Position numbers and translations under genes: made by a program
Notes under the pieces: generated by a model
The model's input: only the letters and a program-made list of their open reading frames with translations
Databases searched by the model: none
What the model was told of the DNA's origin: nothing
Shown here: positions 17,422-26,551 of the stretch, in pieces
Layout: the number at the start of each line of letters is the position of its first letter
Position numbering within the stretch: the stretch's first letter is position 1
Assembly: GCA_009697815.1 (NCBI GenBank)
Contig: WLRQ01000012.1
Span: 1 to 58,011 of the forward strand
DNA: 58,011 nucleotides
Direction of reading: 5' to 3'
DNA from: Actinomycetota bacterium
GTDB lineage: Bacteria > Actinomycetota > Actinomycetes > S36-B12 > CAIYMF01

Positions 17422-19001
17422 CGAGCACGACCAAGGTGCCCTACCCCAAGAACTTCGCGGGTGCGGCCGCCCCCGACCTTGAGACATTCCGTGAACTCGC
17501 GCGTGAGCGACGCGTGATCCCCGTCGTGCGACGACTTCTCGCGGATGGCGAGACTCCGGTGGGCCTGTATCGCAAACTCGCCGAGGAACGGGCGGGCACG
17601 TTCCTCCTCGAGTCGGCCGAGAATGGCCGGTCGTGGTCGCGCTATTCGTTTGTGGGGGTGCGCTGCGCGGCCATGCTCACCGAGGTCGAGGGGCGTGCGA
17701 CCTGGCTCGGCCATGCCCCCGTGGGGGTGCCGATGGACGGTGATCCTCTTGAGGTGCTGCGCGACACCATCGCTGCCCTGCACACCGAGCGCCTCCCAGG
17801 GCTGCCGCCCCTCACCGGAGGCATGGTCGGCTACCTGTCCTATGACGTGGTGCGGCGGTGGGAGCGGCTCCCCGATGCCAACCCCGATGAGATCGGCGTC
17901 CCCGAACTCGTGATGCTCCTGGCCACCGACTTGGCGGTCCTTGATCACTACGACGGTTCGGTGATGCTCATCGCGAATGCGATCAACTACGACGCCACCG
18001 ACGATCGTGTCGATGAGGCATGGGCCGACGCCGTGGCGCGCTTGGACGTCATGCAGGCAGATCTCCGCCAGCATTCTGCGGCTAGCGCTGCCACGTACGA
18101 CATCAAGGCCCACGTGGAGGTAACCCCGCGCACCGAACGGGCCGACTTCCTTGCCGCGGTCGAGTCCAGCAAGGAGCACATTCGCGCGGGGGACGCCTTC
18201 CAAATCGTTCTCTCGCAACGGTTCTCAGCGCCGTGCACCGCGAGTGCGCTGGACGTATACCGCATTCTTCGCGTCACGAATCCGAGCCCGTACATGTATC
18301 TGCTGCGTGTGCCTGTCTCCACCCCGAACCCCGCAGGTGGGCTGCCCACCGAGGTTGCCTTCGACGTCGTCGGCTCCTCGCCGGAGGCTCTGGTGAAGGT
18401 CGAGAACGGGCATGCAATGTTGCACCCGATCGCAGGGTCGAGGCCACGTGGAGCGACCCCGGAGGCTGACGCCGCGCTAGGGGATGAGCTCCTCGCGGAT
18501 GAGAAGGAGCGCGCCGAGCACTTGATGCTCGTCGACCTCGGACGCAACGATCTGGGCCGAGTCTGCGCCCCGGGCAGCGTCGAGGTCATCGACTTCATGA
18601 CGGTCGAGCGCTACAGCCACATCATGCACATCGTCTCCACCGTGGTCGGTCGCGTCGCGGAGGGCCGCAGCGCGTACGACGTGCTCGCTGCGTCCTTTCC
18701 CGCCGGCACGCTGTCCGGCGCGCCCAAACCGCGAGCCATGGAGATCATCGACGAACTCGAGCCCGTGCGTCGCGGGCTTTACGCGGGTGCGATCGGCTAT
18801 CTGGACTTCGCAGGCGACCTCGACACCGCGATCCTCATCCGCACCGCCGTGATCCGGGATGGTGTCGCGTACGTCCAGGCCGGAGCGGGCCTCGTCGCCG
18901 ACTCCGTGCCCGAGACCGAGTACGAGGAGTGCCACCACAAGGCGGCAGCTGTGCTCCGAGCCGTGGCGATGGCCGCCACGGTGCGTCAGGCCGGCACGTG
19001 A
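17418..19001 (+). CDS. trpE: Anthranilate synthase component I
   Basis: TrpE makes anthranilate from chorismate, using ammonia from a glutaminase partner. The 527-aa protein has the tryptophan feedback-site motif LLESAENG near the N-terminus and catalytic blocks [31 protein letters not shown] and [17 protein letters not shown]. No trpG or trpD lies in this cluster. The ATG overlaps the hisI stop codon (ATGA) with a GGGGGGAG ribosome binding site, so expression should follow hisI. With no leader RNA directly in front of trpE, classical attenuation is unlikely at this position. Confidence 0.97.
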   Translation: MTSTTKVPYPKNFAGAAAPDLETFRELARERRVIPVVRRLLADGETPVGLYRKLAEERAGTFLLESAENGRSWSRYSFVGVRCAAMLTEVEGRATWLGHAPVGVPMDGDPLEVLRDTIAALHTERLPGLPPLTGGMVGYLSYDVVRRWERLPDANPDEIGVPELVMLLATDLAVLDHYDGSVMLIANAINYDATDDRVDEAWADAVARLDVMQADLRQHSAASAATYDIKAHVEVTPRTERADFLAAVESSKEHIRAGDAFQIVLSQRFSAPCTASALDVYRILRVTNPSPYMYLLRVPVSTPNPAGGLPTEVAFDVVGSSPEALVKVENGHAMLHPIAGSRPRGATPEADAALGDELLADEKERAEHLMLVDLGRNDLGRVCAPGSVEVIDFMTVERYSHIMHIVSTVVGRVAEGRSAYDVLAASFPAGTLSGAPKPRAMEIIDELEPVRRGLYAGAIGYLDFAGDLDTAILIRTAVIRDGVAYVQAGAGLVADSVPETEYEECHHKAAAVLRAVAMAATVRQAGT

Positions 19002-19669
19002 GCGAGCTCGCGTCAGGACAGAGCCCTCCGCCGGTCGGCGGTCGGCGCGGCTTTCTGCTCGCGATCGTGCTGCTCGCGGCGGGTGCGGGGCTCATGTTCC
19101 TTGGTTATGGCCGAGTGTGGTCGTCCTCGGTGATCGCCGAGCCGGGCCTGCCTACCCTTCGGGTCGACCTTGCGGGTGGTGATCTCATCGCCGAGGGGGT
19201 CATTAGTGCCGTCGTTGCGCTCGCGGGGATCGCGGCGCTGGTGGCGATGCGCCGGGTCGGTCGGATGTTCACGGGCATCGTGATGATGGTCGTCGGTGTC
19301 ACGACCATCGTCCATGCGGCTGTTATTGGGATCGGCGCCCGCACGAGTTCAGGGCTCGACGCTGTCGTGAGCGGCCTGGTCTCCGAGCGAGCGGGGATCG
19401 ACATCAATGCATCCGAGGCCTCCAGCGCGACCACCACGACAGCCTCGGCCTGGTGGATCTTGGTGTTGGTCGGTGGCCTCATGATCGTGGTGGGGGGTGC
19501 CGTAGCCCTGGCGCGGTCGAGTTCATGGCCCACGATGGGTGGTCGTTACGAGTCTGGCGGCGCTTCTCGGTCGAGGCGTCGGTCTGCTCCGGAGTCCGAT
19601 TGGGACCTTCTCGACCGTGGCCTCGACCCGACCATCGACCCGACGACGGGCCAGCAGACTGCGTCCTGA
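18998..19669 (+). CDS. Trp-biosynthesis-associated membrane protein (TIGR02234-like)
   Basis: This 223-aa protein has four predicted membrane helices (GFLLAIVLLAAGAGLMFLG near the N-terminus, then three more) and a hydrophilic, Asp/Arg-rich C-terminal tail (residues about 185-223). Position immediately after trpE, with a GTGA overlap, and the topology match the actinobacterial Trp-operon-associated membrane protein family. Its role is unknown; transport or sensing of tryptophan or its precursors has not been shown as far as I know. Translation is probably coupled to trpE. Confidence 0.82.
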   Translation: MSELASGQSPPPVGGRRGFLLAIVLLAAGAGLMFLGYGRVWSSSVIAEPGLPTLRVDLAGGDLIAEGVISAVVALAGIAALVAMRRVGRMFTGIVMMVVGVTTIVHAAVIGIGARTSSGLDAVVSGLVSERAGIDINASEASSATTTTASAWWILVLVGGLMIVVGGAVALARSSSWPTMGGRYESGGASRSRRRSAPESDWDLLDRGLDPTIDPTTGQQTAS

Positions 19670-19703
19670 CACAATGGGCCAACACTCGACGAGGAGGGCC
19701 CCT

Positions 19704-19922
19704 ATGAGCGCCGAGCACGAAAGCCACGGAAACACTGCCGCCGCCTGGACGGCCGTGACCATCATCATGGTGGCGTTTCTGATCGGTGCCATTGCACTGC
19801 TGGTGGGTAACTGGCCCCTGTTCTGGATCGGCTCCGTCGGGCTCACCGCTGTCGGCGGGATCGTCGGCAAGGTCATGCAGATGATGGGTATGGGCGCCCC
19901 GGTCGACGCAGCGCAGCTCTGA
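19704..19922 (+). CDS. HGxxPAAW-motif small membrane protein
   Basis: This 72-aa protein has two membrane helices and an N-terminal HGNTAAAWTAV motif, the signature of the actinobacterial HGxxPAAW family (here with Ala in place of Pro). The first helix is IIMVAFLIGAIALLVGNW. The ATG at 19704 is chosen for its good AGGAGGG ribosome binding site (19692-19698); the frame is open further upstream inside the previous gene. The family is usually found in trp clusters, but its function is unknown. Confidence 0.85.
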   Translation: MSAEHESHGNTAAAWTAVTIIMVAFLIGAIALLVGNWPLFWIGSVGLTAVGGIVGKVMQMMGMGAPVDAAQL

Positions 19923-19953
19923 CGGGCACCACGCCTGCGACGCGCGCAGCCCT

Positions 19954-20403
19954 GTGATCATGAACCCGCGTGCCCGCCGCATGGTGGCGCCCTGGGGGAT
20001 CGGGCTCGCCGCAATGAGTGCTGTTGGCTACCTCGCCGCAGTAGACCCCAACGAACCCGGTCACTATCCCTTGTGCCCGACCAAGGCGCTGACCGGCCTT
20101 GATTGCCCTGGCTGCGGCGGACTGCGTGCCGTCCACTCGCTGACCCACCTCGATGCCGTCGGGGGACTAGGTCACAACGCACTCGTGGTGCTCGTCGTGA
20201 TCCCGCTCGCGGTGTTCATGTGGGTTCGATGGTCACGAGCCGCCTGGCGCGGCGGCGCCCACGGGGTCGAACTCCGTGCACCGTGGCAGGCCATGGGTCC
20301 AGCGCTGACCTGGTCTCTCGTCGGAGTCATCCTGGCCTTCACCGTGGCTCGCAATATCGGGGCGGTGCCGGTGTTTGCCTGGCTCGGTTCGACCGCCTCC
20401 TGA
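19954..20403 (+). CDS. DUF2752 membrane protein
   Basis: This 149-aa membrane protein (147 aa if it starts at ATG 19960) has the DUF2752 cysteine motif: LCPTKALTGLDCPGCGGLRA, followed by hydrophobic helices (NALVVLVVIPLAVFMWV and a last helix ending ARNIGAVPVFAWL). The conserved cysteines suggest metal or disulfide chemistry at the membrane surface, but no function is established. It lies in the trp cluster between the HGxxPAAW gene and trpC, as in related actinobacteria. No clear ribosome binding site separates the GTG and ATG choices. Confidence 0.8.
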   Translation: MIMNPRARRMVAPWGIGLAAMSAVGYLAAVDPNEPGHYPLCPTKALTGLDCPGCGGLRAVHSLTHLDAVGGLGHNALVVLVVIPLAVFMWVRWSRAAWRGGAHGVELRAPWQAMGPALTWSLVGVILAFTVARNIGAVPVFAWLGSTAS

Positions 20404-20433
20404 CCCGCGGACGGCGTGCTCGGCGAAGGCCGA

Positions 20434-20445
20434 TAGCCTGATCAT
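20434..20445 (+). promoter_or_regulatory. Leaderless -10 promoter element of trpC
   Basis: TAGCCT at 20434-20439 ends six bases before GTG 20446, without a ribosome binding site. trpC-trpB-trpA thus seems to have a promoter separate from hisI-trpE, and a leaderless start excludes a leader-peptide attenuator in front of trpC. Confidence 0.62.
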
Positions 20446-21255
20446 GTGACGATCCTCGACGACATCCTGGTGGGGGTCCGCGCCGATCTGGCCGACCGTC
20501 AGACTCGCACCAGTCTCGAGGGGCTCAAGGAACTCGCGGGTGCCCGTCGGCCCGCGATCGACGCCGAGGCTGTGCTCCGACATGAGGGTGTGTCGGTCAT
20601 CGCTGAGGTCAAGCGTTCAAGCCCGAGTAAGGGGCAGCTCGCGACGATCGCTGACCCTGCCGCCCTCGCTCGCGATTACGAGGCCGGGGGCGCCCATGTG
20701 ATCAGCGTCCTGACCGAGCAGCGCAGGTTCGGCGGGTCTCTCGAGGATCTCGCCGCGGTGCGTGCGGCCGTGGACATTCCTGTGCTGCGCAAGGACTTCA
20801 TCGTCACCAGTTACCAACTCTGGGAAGCTCGCGCCTATGGCGCGGACCTGGCCCTCCTCATCGTCGCGGCTCTTGAACAAGAGGCGTTGGTCTCCCTCAT
20901 CGAGCGCACCCGGAGTCTGGGCATGACCCCGGTGGTCGAGGCCCACGACGCTGACGAAGTGGAACGCGCCGTGCTGGCTGGCGCCACCGTGATCGGCATC
21001 AACGTGCGCAACCTCAAGACCCTCGAGGTTGACCGCGACACCTTCGCTCGGGTTGCGCCGTACGTCCCCGCGTCGTGTGTGTGCATCGCGGAATCGGGTG
21101 TCCGTGGCACTCACGATCTGCTGACTTACGCAGGTGCAGGTGCGGACGCGGTATTGGTGGGGGAGAGTCTGGTCACGGGTGGAGATCCGCGATCGGCTGT
21201 TCACGATCTTGTGACAGCAGGCGCACATCCCGCCGTCAAGAACGCACGTGGCTGA
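20446..21255 (+). CDS. trpC: Indole-3-glycerol phosphate synthase
   Basis: TrpC converts CdRP to indole-3-glycerol phosphate. This is the monofunctional 269-aa form, not fused to TrpF. The N-terminus [17 protein letters not shown] and the active-site strands [12 protein letters not shown] (catalytic Lys and Glu), [17 protein letters not shown] and CIAESGVRG are typical of the TIM barrel. Its substrate would come from the TrpF activity of PriA encoded in the his operon. An 11-bp gap carrying a GGAGG site precedes trpB. Confidence 0.97.
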   Translation: MTILDDILVGVRADLADRQTRTSLEGLKELAGARRPAIDAEAVLRHEGVSVIAEVKRSSPSKGQLATIADPAALARDYEAGGAHVISVLTEQRRFGGSLEDLAAVRAAVDIPVLRKDFIVTSYQLWEARAYGADLALLIVAALEQEALVSLIERTRSLGMTPVVEAHDADEVERAVLAGATVIGINVRNLKTLEVDRDTFARVAPYVPASCVCIAESGVRGTHDLLTYAGAGADAVLVGESLVTGGDPRSAVHDLVTAGAHPAVKNARG

Positions 21256-21266
21256 CGGAGGCTGAC

Positions 21267-22517
21267 ATGACCACGATCGATACCAGTAGTGACCCCGTAG
21301 CCTCGGTTCCGGACTCGGGGGGCCACTTCGGCAGGTTTGGCGGGCGGTTCGTTCCCGAGGCGCTTATCGTCGCTCTCGATGAACTTGACGCCGCGTTCCG
21401 GGCGTCCAAGCAGGACCCGGTCTTCCACGCGGACCTTCAACGACTGCTGACCTCGTACACCGGGCGCCCGAGCCCGCTCACCGACTGTCCACGGTTCGGG
21501 GCTCATGCCGGGGGCGCTCGCGTGCTGCTCAAGCGCGAGGATCTCAACCACACGGGATCACACAAGATCAACAATGTACTTGGCCAGGCACTTCTCGCGG
21601 TGCGCATGGGCAAGAAGCGCGTTATCGCCGAGACGGGTGCGGGGCAGCATGGCGTTGCCACGGCCACGGCCGCGGCCCTGTTCGGCCTCGAGTGCGTGGT
21701 CTACATGGGGGAGGAGGACACTCGCCGACAGTCGCTCAACGTCGCCCGCATGAAACTCCTGGGCGCAGAGGTGGTTCCGGTCACCGCGGGCAGTCGCACC
21801 CTCAAGGACGCCATGAACGAGGCCATGCGCGACTGGGTCACGAACGTCGATTCCACCCACTACCTGATCGGAACCGTCGCAGGCCCCGCCCCCTTCCCTG
21901 AGATGGTGCGCGACTTCCAGCGCATCATCGGCGATGAGGCCCGGGCCCAGGTGCTAGATCTCGTGGGCCGCCTTCCTGACGCCGTAGCCGCATGTGTTGG
22001 TGGCGGATCGAATGCGATGGGCATCTTCACCGCGTTCGTCGACGATCCCTCGGTCGGGCTCTACGGCTACGAGGCGGGCGGCGACGGCGTCGAGACGGGT
22101 CGCCACGCCGCCACGATCACCGGAGGATCGGTGGGCGTCCTGCACGGCACTCGTTCCTACGTCCTCCAGGACGAGGACGGTCAGACCATCGAGTCGCATT
22201 CGATCAGCGCCGGGCTCGACTACCCGGGCGTCGGCCCGGAGCACTCGTACCTGTCCGACATCGGTCGTGCCCACTACTCGGCCGTCACCGACTCGGAGGC
22301 CATGGATGCTTTCCGGCTGCTGTGCACCACCGAGGGAATCATCCCCGCGATCGAGACCGCGCACGCCCTCGCCGGCACCCTGCGACTCGGGCGTGAACTC
22401 GGTCCTGATGCGGTGATTCTCGTCAACTGCTCGGGGCGGGGCGACAAGGATGTCGAAACCGCGAGCCGTTGGTTCGGAGTCATCGACGGTGCCCGCGTGC
22501 CGGAGGGACGTGCATGA
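21267..22517 (+). CDS. trpB: Tryptophan synthase beta subunit
   Basis: TrpB joins indole and serine to tryptophan with PLP. From ATG 21267 it has 416 aa. The PLP lysine is in [15 protein letters not shown], the phosphate-binding loop is [12 protein letters not shown], and [12 protein letters not shown] marks the usual N-terminus. The COMM-domain region around [12 protein letters not shown] suggests the standard TrpB1 type that works with TrpA. A GGAGG ribosome binding site at 21257-21261 decides the start; the frame otherwise runs back into trpC. It overlaps trpA by 4 bp (ATGA). Confidence 0.98.
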   Translation: MTTIDTSSDPVASVPDSGGHFGRFGGRFVPEALIVALDELDAAFRASKQDPVFHADLQRLLTSYTGRPSPLTDCPRFGAHAGGARVLLKREDLNHTGSHKINNVLGQALLAVRMGKKRVIAETGAGQHGVATATAAALFGLECVVYMGEEDTRRQSLNVARMKLLGAEVVPVTAGSRTLKDAMNEAMRDWVTNVDSTHYLIGTVAGPAPFPEMVRDFQRIIGDEARAQVLDLVGRLPDAVAACVGGGSNAMGIFTAFVDDPSVGLYGYEAGGDGVETGRHAATITGGSVGVLHGTRSYVLQDEDGQTIESHSISAGLDYPGVGPEHSYLSDIGRAHYSAVTDSEAMDAFRLLCTTEGIIPAIETAHALAGTLRLGRELGPDAVILVNCSGRGDKDVETASRWFGVIDGARVPEGRA

Positions 22518-23308
22518 GTCGACTTCATGAGGTGTTCGCGGAGGCAAAGGCCGAGGATCGTGCCGCGCTCATCGCCTATCTGCCTGCGGGTTTCCCCTCG
22601 GTCGACGGGGCGATCGACGCCATCCTCGCGATGGTCGAGAACGGCGTGGACATCGTCGAGATCGGTCTTCCCTACTCTGATCCGCTCATGGACGGCCCCA
22701 CCATCCAGGCCGCTGTGGAGGCCGCGTTGCTCGGAGGCACGAAGATCCGAGACGTCCTCGCCACGGTTGAGGCAGTTGCTGCCACTGGCGCGCCCACCTT
22801 GGTGATGAGCTACTGGAGCCCCATCGAGCGATACGGCCCTGCCGCCTTCGCGAACGATCTCGCCAAGGCAGGTGGGGCGGGAGTGATCACCCCGGATCTC
22901 ACGCCCGAGGAGGCCGGCCCGTGGATCGCCGCCAGCGATGCCGCGGGTATCGACCGAGTGTTCCTCGTGGCGCCGAGTTCGACGGCTGAGCGGATCGATG
23001 TGGTGTGTTCGATCACCACAGGATTCGTCTATGCCGCGTCCCTCATGGGCGTCACCGGTGTGGCGTCCGTGTCGGCCGCTGCCCCGCTGCTGGTGGAACG
23101 AACTCGACCATCCGCCGGGGTCCCGATCGCCGTGGGCCTCGGGGTCTCAACTGCGGCCCAGGCGCACGACATCGCCGCCTACGCCGACGGAGTGATTGTG
23201 GGATCGGCGTTCGTCAGGCTGCTCCTCGATGCGGCCTCAGCCTCCGAAGGCGTTGCCGCGGTCGGCCGGCTTGCCGCGGACCTTGCCCGTGGGGTCCGTC
23301 GCACGTGA
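22514..23308 (+). CDS. trpA: Tryptophan synthase alpha subunit
   Basis: TrpA cleaves indole-3-glycerol phosphate and passes indole to TrpB through a tunnel. The 264-aa TIM barrel contains [20 protein letters not shown], with the catalytic Glu and Asp, and [10 protein letters not shown] and [10 protein letters not shown] as phosphate-binding loops. The ATG overlaps the trpB stop codon, with GGAGGG six bases upstream. It closes the trp cluster; a 7-bp-stem hairpin lies about 45 bp downstream. Confidence 0.97.
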   Translation: MSRLHEVFAEAKAEDRAALIAYLPAGFPSVDGAIDAILAMVENGVDIVEIGLPYSDPLMDGPTIQAAVEAALLGGTKIRDVLATVEAVAATGAPTLVMSYWSPIERYGPAAFANDLAKAGGAGVITPDLTPEEAGPWIAASDAAGIDRVFLVAPSSTAERIDVVCSITTGFVYAASLMGVTGVASVSAAAPLLVERTRPSAGVPIAVGLGVSTAAQAHDIAAYADGVIVGSAFVRLLLDAASASEGVAAVGRLAADLARGVRRT

Positions 23309-23350
23309 GCGGGGAACGAGGGCTGGTCCTGCCTCGTCCGACTCGACACG

Positions 23351-23372
23351 GCCGAGTTTGTCGCCACTCGGC
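23351..23372 (+). terminator. Possible terminator hairpin after trpA
   Basis: GCCGAGT (23351-23357) pairs perfectly with ACTCGGC (23366-23372) around an 8-nt loop. No T-run follows, so termination or mRNA 3'-end protection is only suggested by position between trpA and the next promoter. Confidence 0.4.
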
Positions 23373-23395
23373 TCAGTGCCCGCGTCTGTTTGGGA

Positions 23396-23407
23396 GATGA
23401 TCGGCGC
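23396..23407 (+). promoter_or_regulatory. Putative leaderless -10 element of the MauE-like gene
   Basis: GATGAT at 23396-23401 ends six bases before GTG 23408. It differs from TANNNT (TATGAT-like) only at its first base. No ribosome binding site is seen. Confidence 0.42.
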
Positions 23408-23956
23408 GTGACGAGCAATATGCGTATGTGGGTCGGAACCGTGCTCCGGTTGATCCTGTCCGGAATTCTCTTCTGGTCGGGCATCGTGAAGTTAGTGGAG
23501 CCGCACGGTGCGCGTGAGGCGATCATCGCGTATCGCGTCTTCCCGCCCTCGTGGGTCGACCTCCTCGGCTGGGCGCTGCCCGCAGGAGAGGTCGCCTTGG
23601 GTGCGCTACTTCTCGTCGGACTTTTCACCCGGCTTGCGGCCCTGTGCACGGCGCTGCTCATGGTCGGGTTCATCATCGGGATCTCCAGTGTGTGGATCCG
23701 CGGGTACTCCATCGACTGCGGATGTTTCGGCGGCGGCGGCGATGTGGGTGAGGCCGGCAAGACTTGGCGCTATTCGAGTGAGCTTCTCCGCGACTTCCTC
23801 TTCACCGGGATGGCCGTGTATCTGGTGTCATGGCCCCGCACCAGGTGGGCACTTGATTCCCTGGGTGCGACGATGAGCACCAGCAACTCGCTCGACGACG
23901 ACGATGACAACAACGACGACGACACCCCTAATCCGCTCGAGGAGCCGACGCCATGA
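23408..23956 (+). CDS. MauE/DoxX-family redox-associated membrane protein
   Basis: This 182-aa protein has four membrane helices and a conserved DCGCFGG motif (Cys104 and Cys106) in an exposed loop, typical of MauE-type proteins that support disulfide or electron transfer across the membrane. The C-terminal tail is extremely acidic (SLDDDDDNNDDD). The GTG at 23408 is preferred over a TTG at 23390 because of the spacing to a -10-like hexamer. It overlaps the following membrane-anchored thiol oxidoreductase gene by 4 bp, so the two likely form one redox pair. Substrate proteins are unknown. Confidence 0.82.
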   Translation: MTSNMRMWVGTVLRLILSGILFWSGIVKLVEPHGAREAIIAYRVFPPSWVDLLGWALPAGEVALGALLLVGLFTRLAALCTALLMVGFIIGISSVWIRGYSIDCGCFGGGGDVGEAGKTWRYSSELLRDFLFTGMAVYLVSWPRTRWALDSLGATMSTSNSLDDDDDNNDDDTPNPLEEPTP

Positions 23957-24768
23957 CCACTCCGCCCCGCGACAGTAAGAGGTCGACCCGCGACAAGGCC
24001 GCGGCCGCGCGTGCGGCCGCAGACTCAGTTCAGCGTCGTCGCGACAACCGAATCCGTATCTTCGGCGGGCTCGCGATCCTGGTGGTGGTCGCGCTCATCG
24101 TCGGGCTCGGAGTCTGGGGCTCGAAGCAGGGTGACACCACGCCCGGTGGGATCGTCACCGACGCCAAGGTGCCGACTGGGGTTAATGCCAACACGGGCGA
24201 CTACGCCTGGGCGGTTCCCGCGGCCAAGCCCGCGGCGGCGGGTGCGCCCACGCTGTCGATCTGGGAGGACTTCCAGTGCCCGAGCTGCGCGGCGCTTGAG
24301 ACGGGCAACGGCCCGGCGATCCTGAAGTTGGCCACCGACGGCAAGGTCAACCTCGTCTGGCGCCCGACCACATTCCTCGATCCACGGTTCCTCACCGGCG
24401 CAAACCCGAAGTCCTCGCACCGTGCCACGATGGCCTGGGGCTGTGCGATCGACGCCGGCAAGGCCGACGAGTACCACTCCGTGATCTTCGCCCACCAGCC
24501 GGCAACTGAGGGAGATGGCTGGAGCGATCAGGAGCTTCTCGACTACGGCACAGAGGCAGGAATCACCGGCGCGGCCTTTGTGACGTTCTCGGCCTGCTAT
24601 GACGCCGCGACCTACGACCAGTGGGTCACCAACTCCTACCAGACCTTCATCGACCAAGCGGTACCCGGCACACCCGCTGCCTTCCTCAACGGCACCGAGG
24701 TTCCTCCGGCCACGCTGCTCGACACCGCCGCGCTCGAGAAGCTCATCGCGGACGCGACGGGCAAGTGA
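23953..24768 (+). CDS. Membrane-anchored DsbA-like thiol-disulfide oxidoreductase
   Basis: This 271-aa protein has a basic cytoplasmic N-terminus, one transmembrane helix (about residues 36-55) and an extracytoplasmic thioredoxin fold with Cys109-Pro-Ser-Cys112 (WEDFQCPSC), the DsbA active-site type. The cis-Pro region reads VPGTPAAFLNGTE. It would oxidise or isomerise exported proteins, probably recycled by the MauE-like partner encoded just upstream (ATGA overlap). It also overlaps lgt by 4 bp, linking protein folding and lipoprotein modification in one transcript. Confidence 0.88.
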   Translation: MTTPPRDSKRSTRDKAAAARAAADSVQRRRDNRIRIFGGLAILVVVALIVGLGVWGSKQGDTTPGGIVTDAKVPTGVNANTGDYAWAVPAAKPAAAGAPTLSIWEDFQCPSCAALETGNGPAILKLATDGKVNLVWRPTTFLDPRFLTGANPKSSHRATMAWGCAIDAGKADEYHSVIFAHQPATEGDGWSDQELLDYGTEAGITGAAFVTFSACYDAATYDQWVTNSYQTFIDQAVPGTPAAFLNGTEVPPATLLDTAALEKLIADATGK

Positions 24769-25703
24769 CCACCGCGTTGGGCCTGCTCGGGTTTATCCCC
24801 AGCCCGCCGCAGGGTGTCTGGAACATCGGGCCCTTCCCCATCAGGGGATATGCCATGTGCATCCTGGCCGGGATCATCGTCGCGATCTACCTCGGCAACA
24901 GGCGTTGGGTTGCGCGCGGCGGTACGCCCGGGCTCGTCGCTGATGTCGCCATGTGGGCGGTGCCCCTGGGCATCGTCGGCGGCCGTGCCTATCACGTGAT
25001 GACCGATTGGCAGCTGTACTTCGGGTCAACCGGCAGCGGCTGGGTCAACTCGCTGAAGATCTGGGACGGCGGCCTTGGTATTTGGGGTGCCATCGCCCTC
25101 GGCGGAGTCGGCGCGTGGATCGGGTGCCGCCGACACGGTGTGCCGCTGCCGCCGTTCGCCGACGCGATCGCCCCCGGCATCGCCGTGGCCCAGGCCATCG
25201 GGCGCTTCGGCAACTGGTTCAACCAGGAGCTCTTCGGATCCCCTTCCACCGTGCCGTGGGCATTGAGTATCTCGCCCGAGCACCGCCCCCCGGCGTACGC
25301 GCAGTTCGAGACCTTCCAACCCACCTTTCTCTACGAATCTCTCTGGTGCCTGGCAGTTGCCGGGATCATCGTGTGGGCCGACCGACGGTGGCACCTAGGT
25401 CACGGCCGTGCCTTCGCCCTGTACTTCGGCCTGTACTCCCTCGGCCGCGGGGTCATCGAGCCTTTCCGGATCGATCAGGCGTTTCACCTGTGGGGGATCC
25501 GGCTCAACGTCTACACCGCGGCCTTGAGCGTCGTGGCGATGATGGCGTACATCCTCATCAGCCACAGTCGTCGCCCGGGCCATGAGGACCCCGAGATGCT
25601 CAGAGGGAACGGCAGGGGCTCGGGCAGGCGGGCCGGGGGCTCGGGCGAGTCCGTCTCCGCGTCGGGGCCCAACGCCGACGACGCCGGTACGCTCACCCCA
25701 TGA
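24765..25703 (+). CDS. lgt: Prolipoprotein diacylglyceryl transferase
   Basis: Lgt transfers diacylglycerol from phosphatidylglycerol to the lipobox cysteine of prolipoproteins. The 312-aa multi-helix membrane protein has the family signature GRFGNWFNQELFG starting near residue 146, with the conserved Arg and Asn. The early motif IRGYAMCILAGII, with its charged residues, is also typical. A hydrophilic Gly/Arg/Ser-rich tail follows the last helix. The GTG overlaps the previous stop codon (GTGA). The end overlaps the VIT gene by 4 bp, and the VIT promoter lies inside lgt. Confidence 0.96.
   Translation: MTTALGLLGFIPSPPQGVWNIGPFPIRGYAMCILAGIIVAIYLGNRRWVARGGTPGLVADVAMWAVPLGIVGGRAYHVMTDWQLYFGSTGSGWVNSLKIWDGGLGIWGAIALGGVGAWIGCRRHGVPLPPFADAIAPGIAVAQAIGRFGNWFNQELFGSPSTVPWALSISPEHRPPAYAQFETFQPTFLYESLWCLAVAGIIVWADRRWHLGHGRAFALYFGLYSLGRGVIEPFRIDQAFHLWGIRLNVYTAALSVVAMMAYILISHSRRPGHEDPEMLRGNGRGSGRRAGGSGESVSASGPNADDAGTLTP
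25688..25699 (+). promoter_or_regulatory. Leaderless -10 promoter element of the VIT-family gene
   Basis: TACGCT at 25688-25693 ends six bases before ATG 25700. It lies inside the last codons of lgt. No ribosome binding site is present, so the gene could be translated both by coupling and from its own leaderless mRNA. Confidence 0.52.
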
Positions 25704-26416
25704 GCGGTCACGAGGCGCACGAGCACTCCCACCGCGATGTGACAGGCGGCTGGTTGCGCCCCGCCGTATTCGGGGCGATGGACGGGCTGGTGTCCAACTT
25801 CGCCCTGATGGCGGGTATCGCTGGTGGCACGGCGGCGCTGTCTCAGGGTCGCACCGCAGTGGTCCTGGCCGGGCTCGCCGGGCTTGCTGCTGGTGCATTC
25901 TCGATGGCGGCGGGTGAGTACACCTCGGTGGCCTCGCAGGCCGAGCTCGCCGAGCAGGAGTTCGAGAACGAACGTCTCGAACTGCTCCGCAATCCTGAGG
26001 CCGAGGCCCGCGAGCTCGCCGCCATCTGGATCGCGCGCGGGATCGACAGCGACCTCGCCCTGCAGTTGGCTGAGCAGATCGGTCGTAATCCCGAGGGCGC
26101 TCTCGAGGTGCACGCGCGCGAGGAGTTCGGCATGGCGCCGGGCGAGCTCCCGAGCCCCTGGCTCGCGGCCGGTTCGTCGTTCCTATCGTTCGTTGTTGGC
26201 GCGAGTATCCCGGTGATCCCCTACCTGTTCGGTGCGCAGGATCTGATCGTGTCGCTCATCTTGTCCGTGCTTGGGCTTTTCGCCGCCGGTGTGCTCGTCT
26301 CACGGCTTACGGCCAGGTCCTGGTGGTTCTCCGGTCTTCGTCAATTATTCGTCGGCGTTCTCGCGGCGGCCGTGACCTTCGGGATCGGCACCCTGGTGGG
26401 GCACTCCCTCGGCTGA
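25700..26416 (+). CDS. VIT1/CCC1-family iron/manganese transporter
   Basis: This 238-aa membrane protein belongs to the vacuolar-iron-transporter-like family. Helix 1 contains GAMDGLVSNFALMAGIAGG (family: GxxDGLVSN) and helix 2 AGAFSMAAGEYTSVASQ. A Glu-rich cytoplasmic metal-binding segment follows (AELAEQEFENERLEL to HAREEFG) and three C-terminal helices complete a five-helix topology. It probably exports Fe2+ or Mn2+ from the cytoplasm by proton exchange. It starts in a 4-bp overlap with lgt. The N-terminus is His-rich (GHEAHEHSH), which may also bind metal. Confidence 0.9.
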   Translation: MSGHEAHEHSHRDVTGGWLRPAVFGAMDGLVSNFALMAGIAGGTAALSQGRTAVVLAGLAGLAAGAFSMAAGEYTSVASQAELAEQEFENERLELLRNPEAEARELAAIWIARGIDSDLALQLAEQIGRNPEGALEVHAREEFGMAPGELPSPWLAAGSSFLSFVVGASIPVIPYLFGAQDLIVSLILSVLGLFAAGVLVSRLTARSWWFSGLRQLFVGVLAAAVTFGIGTLVGHSLG

Positions 26417-26454
26417 TCGCTCGCCCCGTGTCGCCGCTGTCCCTCGCCAGCGGG

Positions 26455-26460
26455 TATCCT
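26455..26460 (+). promoter_or_regulatory. -10 element of gltBD
   Basis: TATCCT fits TANNNT and would start transcription about 85 nt before the gltB ATG. The leader (about 26467-26551) carries an ordinary GGGAG ribosome binding site. I recognise no riboswitch in it. Confidence 0.45.
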
Positions 26461-26551
26461 GGCTCCAGCAGTGCGGCCAACGTCGTCCCTCTGCTCACCC
26501 ACCCGGAGCCCTGCGCGACCGGATCAGGCGAGCGTCACGACGGGAGTGACC

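Noticed and set aside
20404-20445. Leader peptide or T-box attenuator before trpC
   Set aside because: The gap is 42 bp, has no Trp-codon run or T-box motif, and the predicted mRNA is leaderless.
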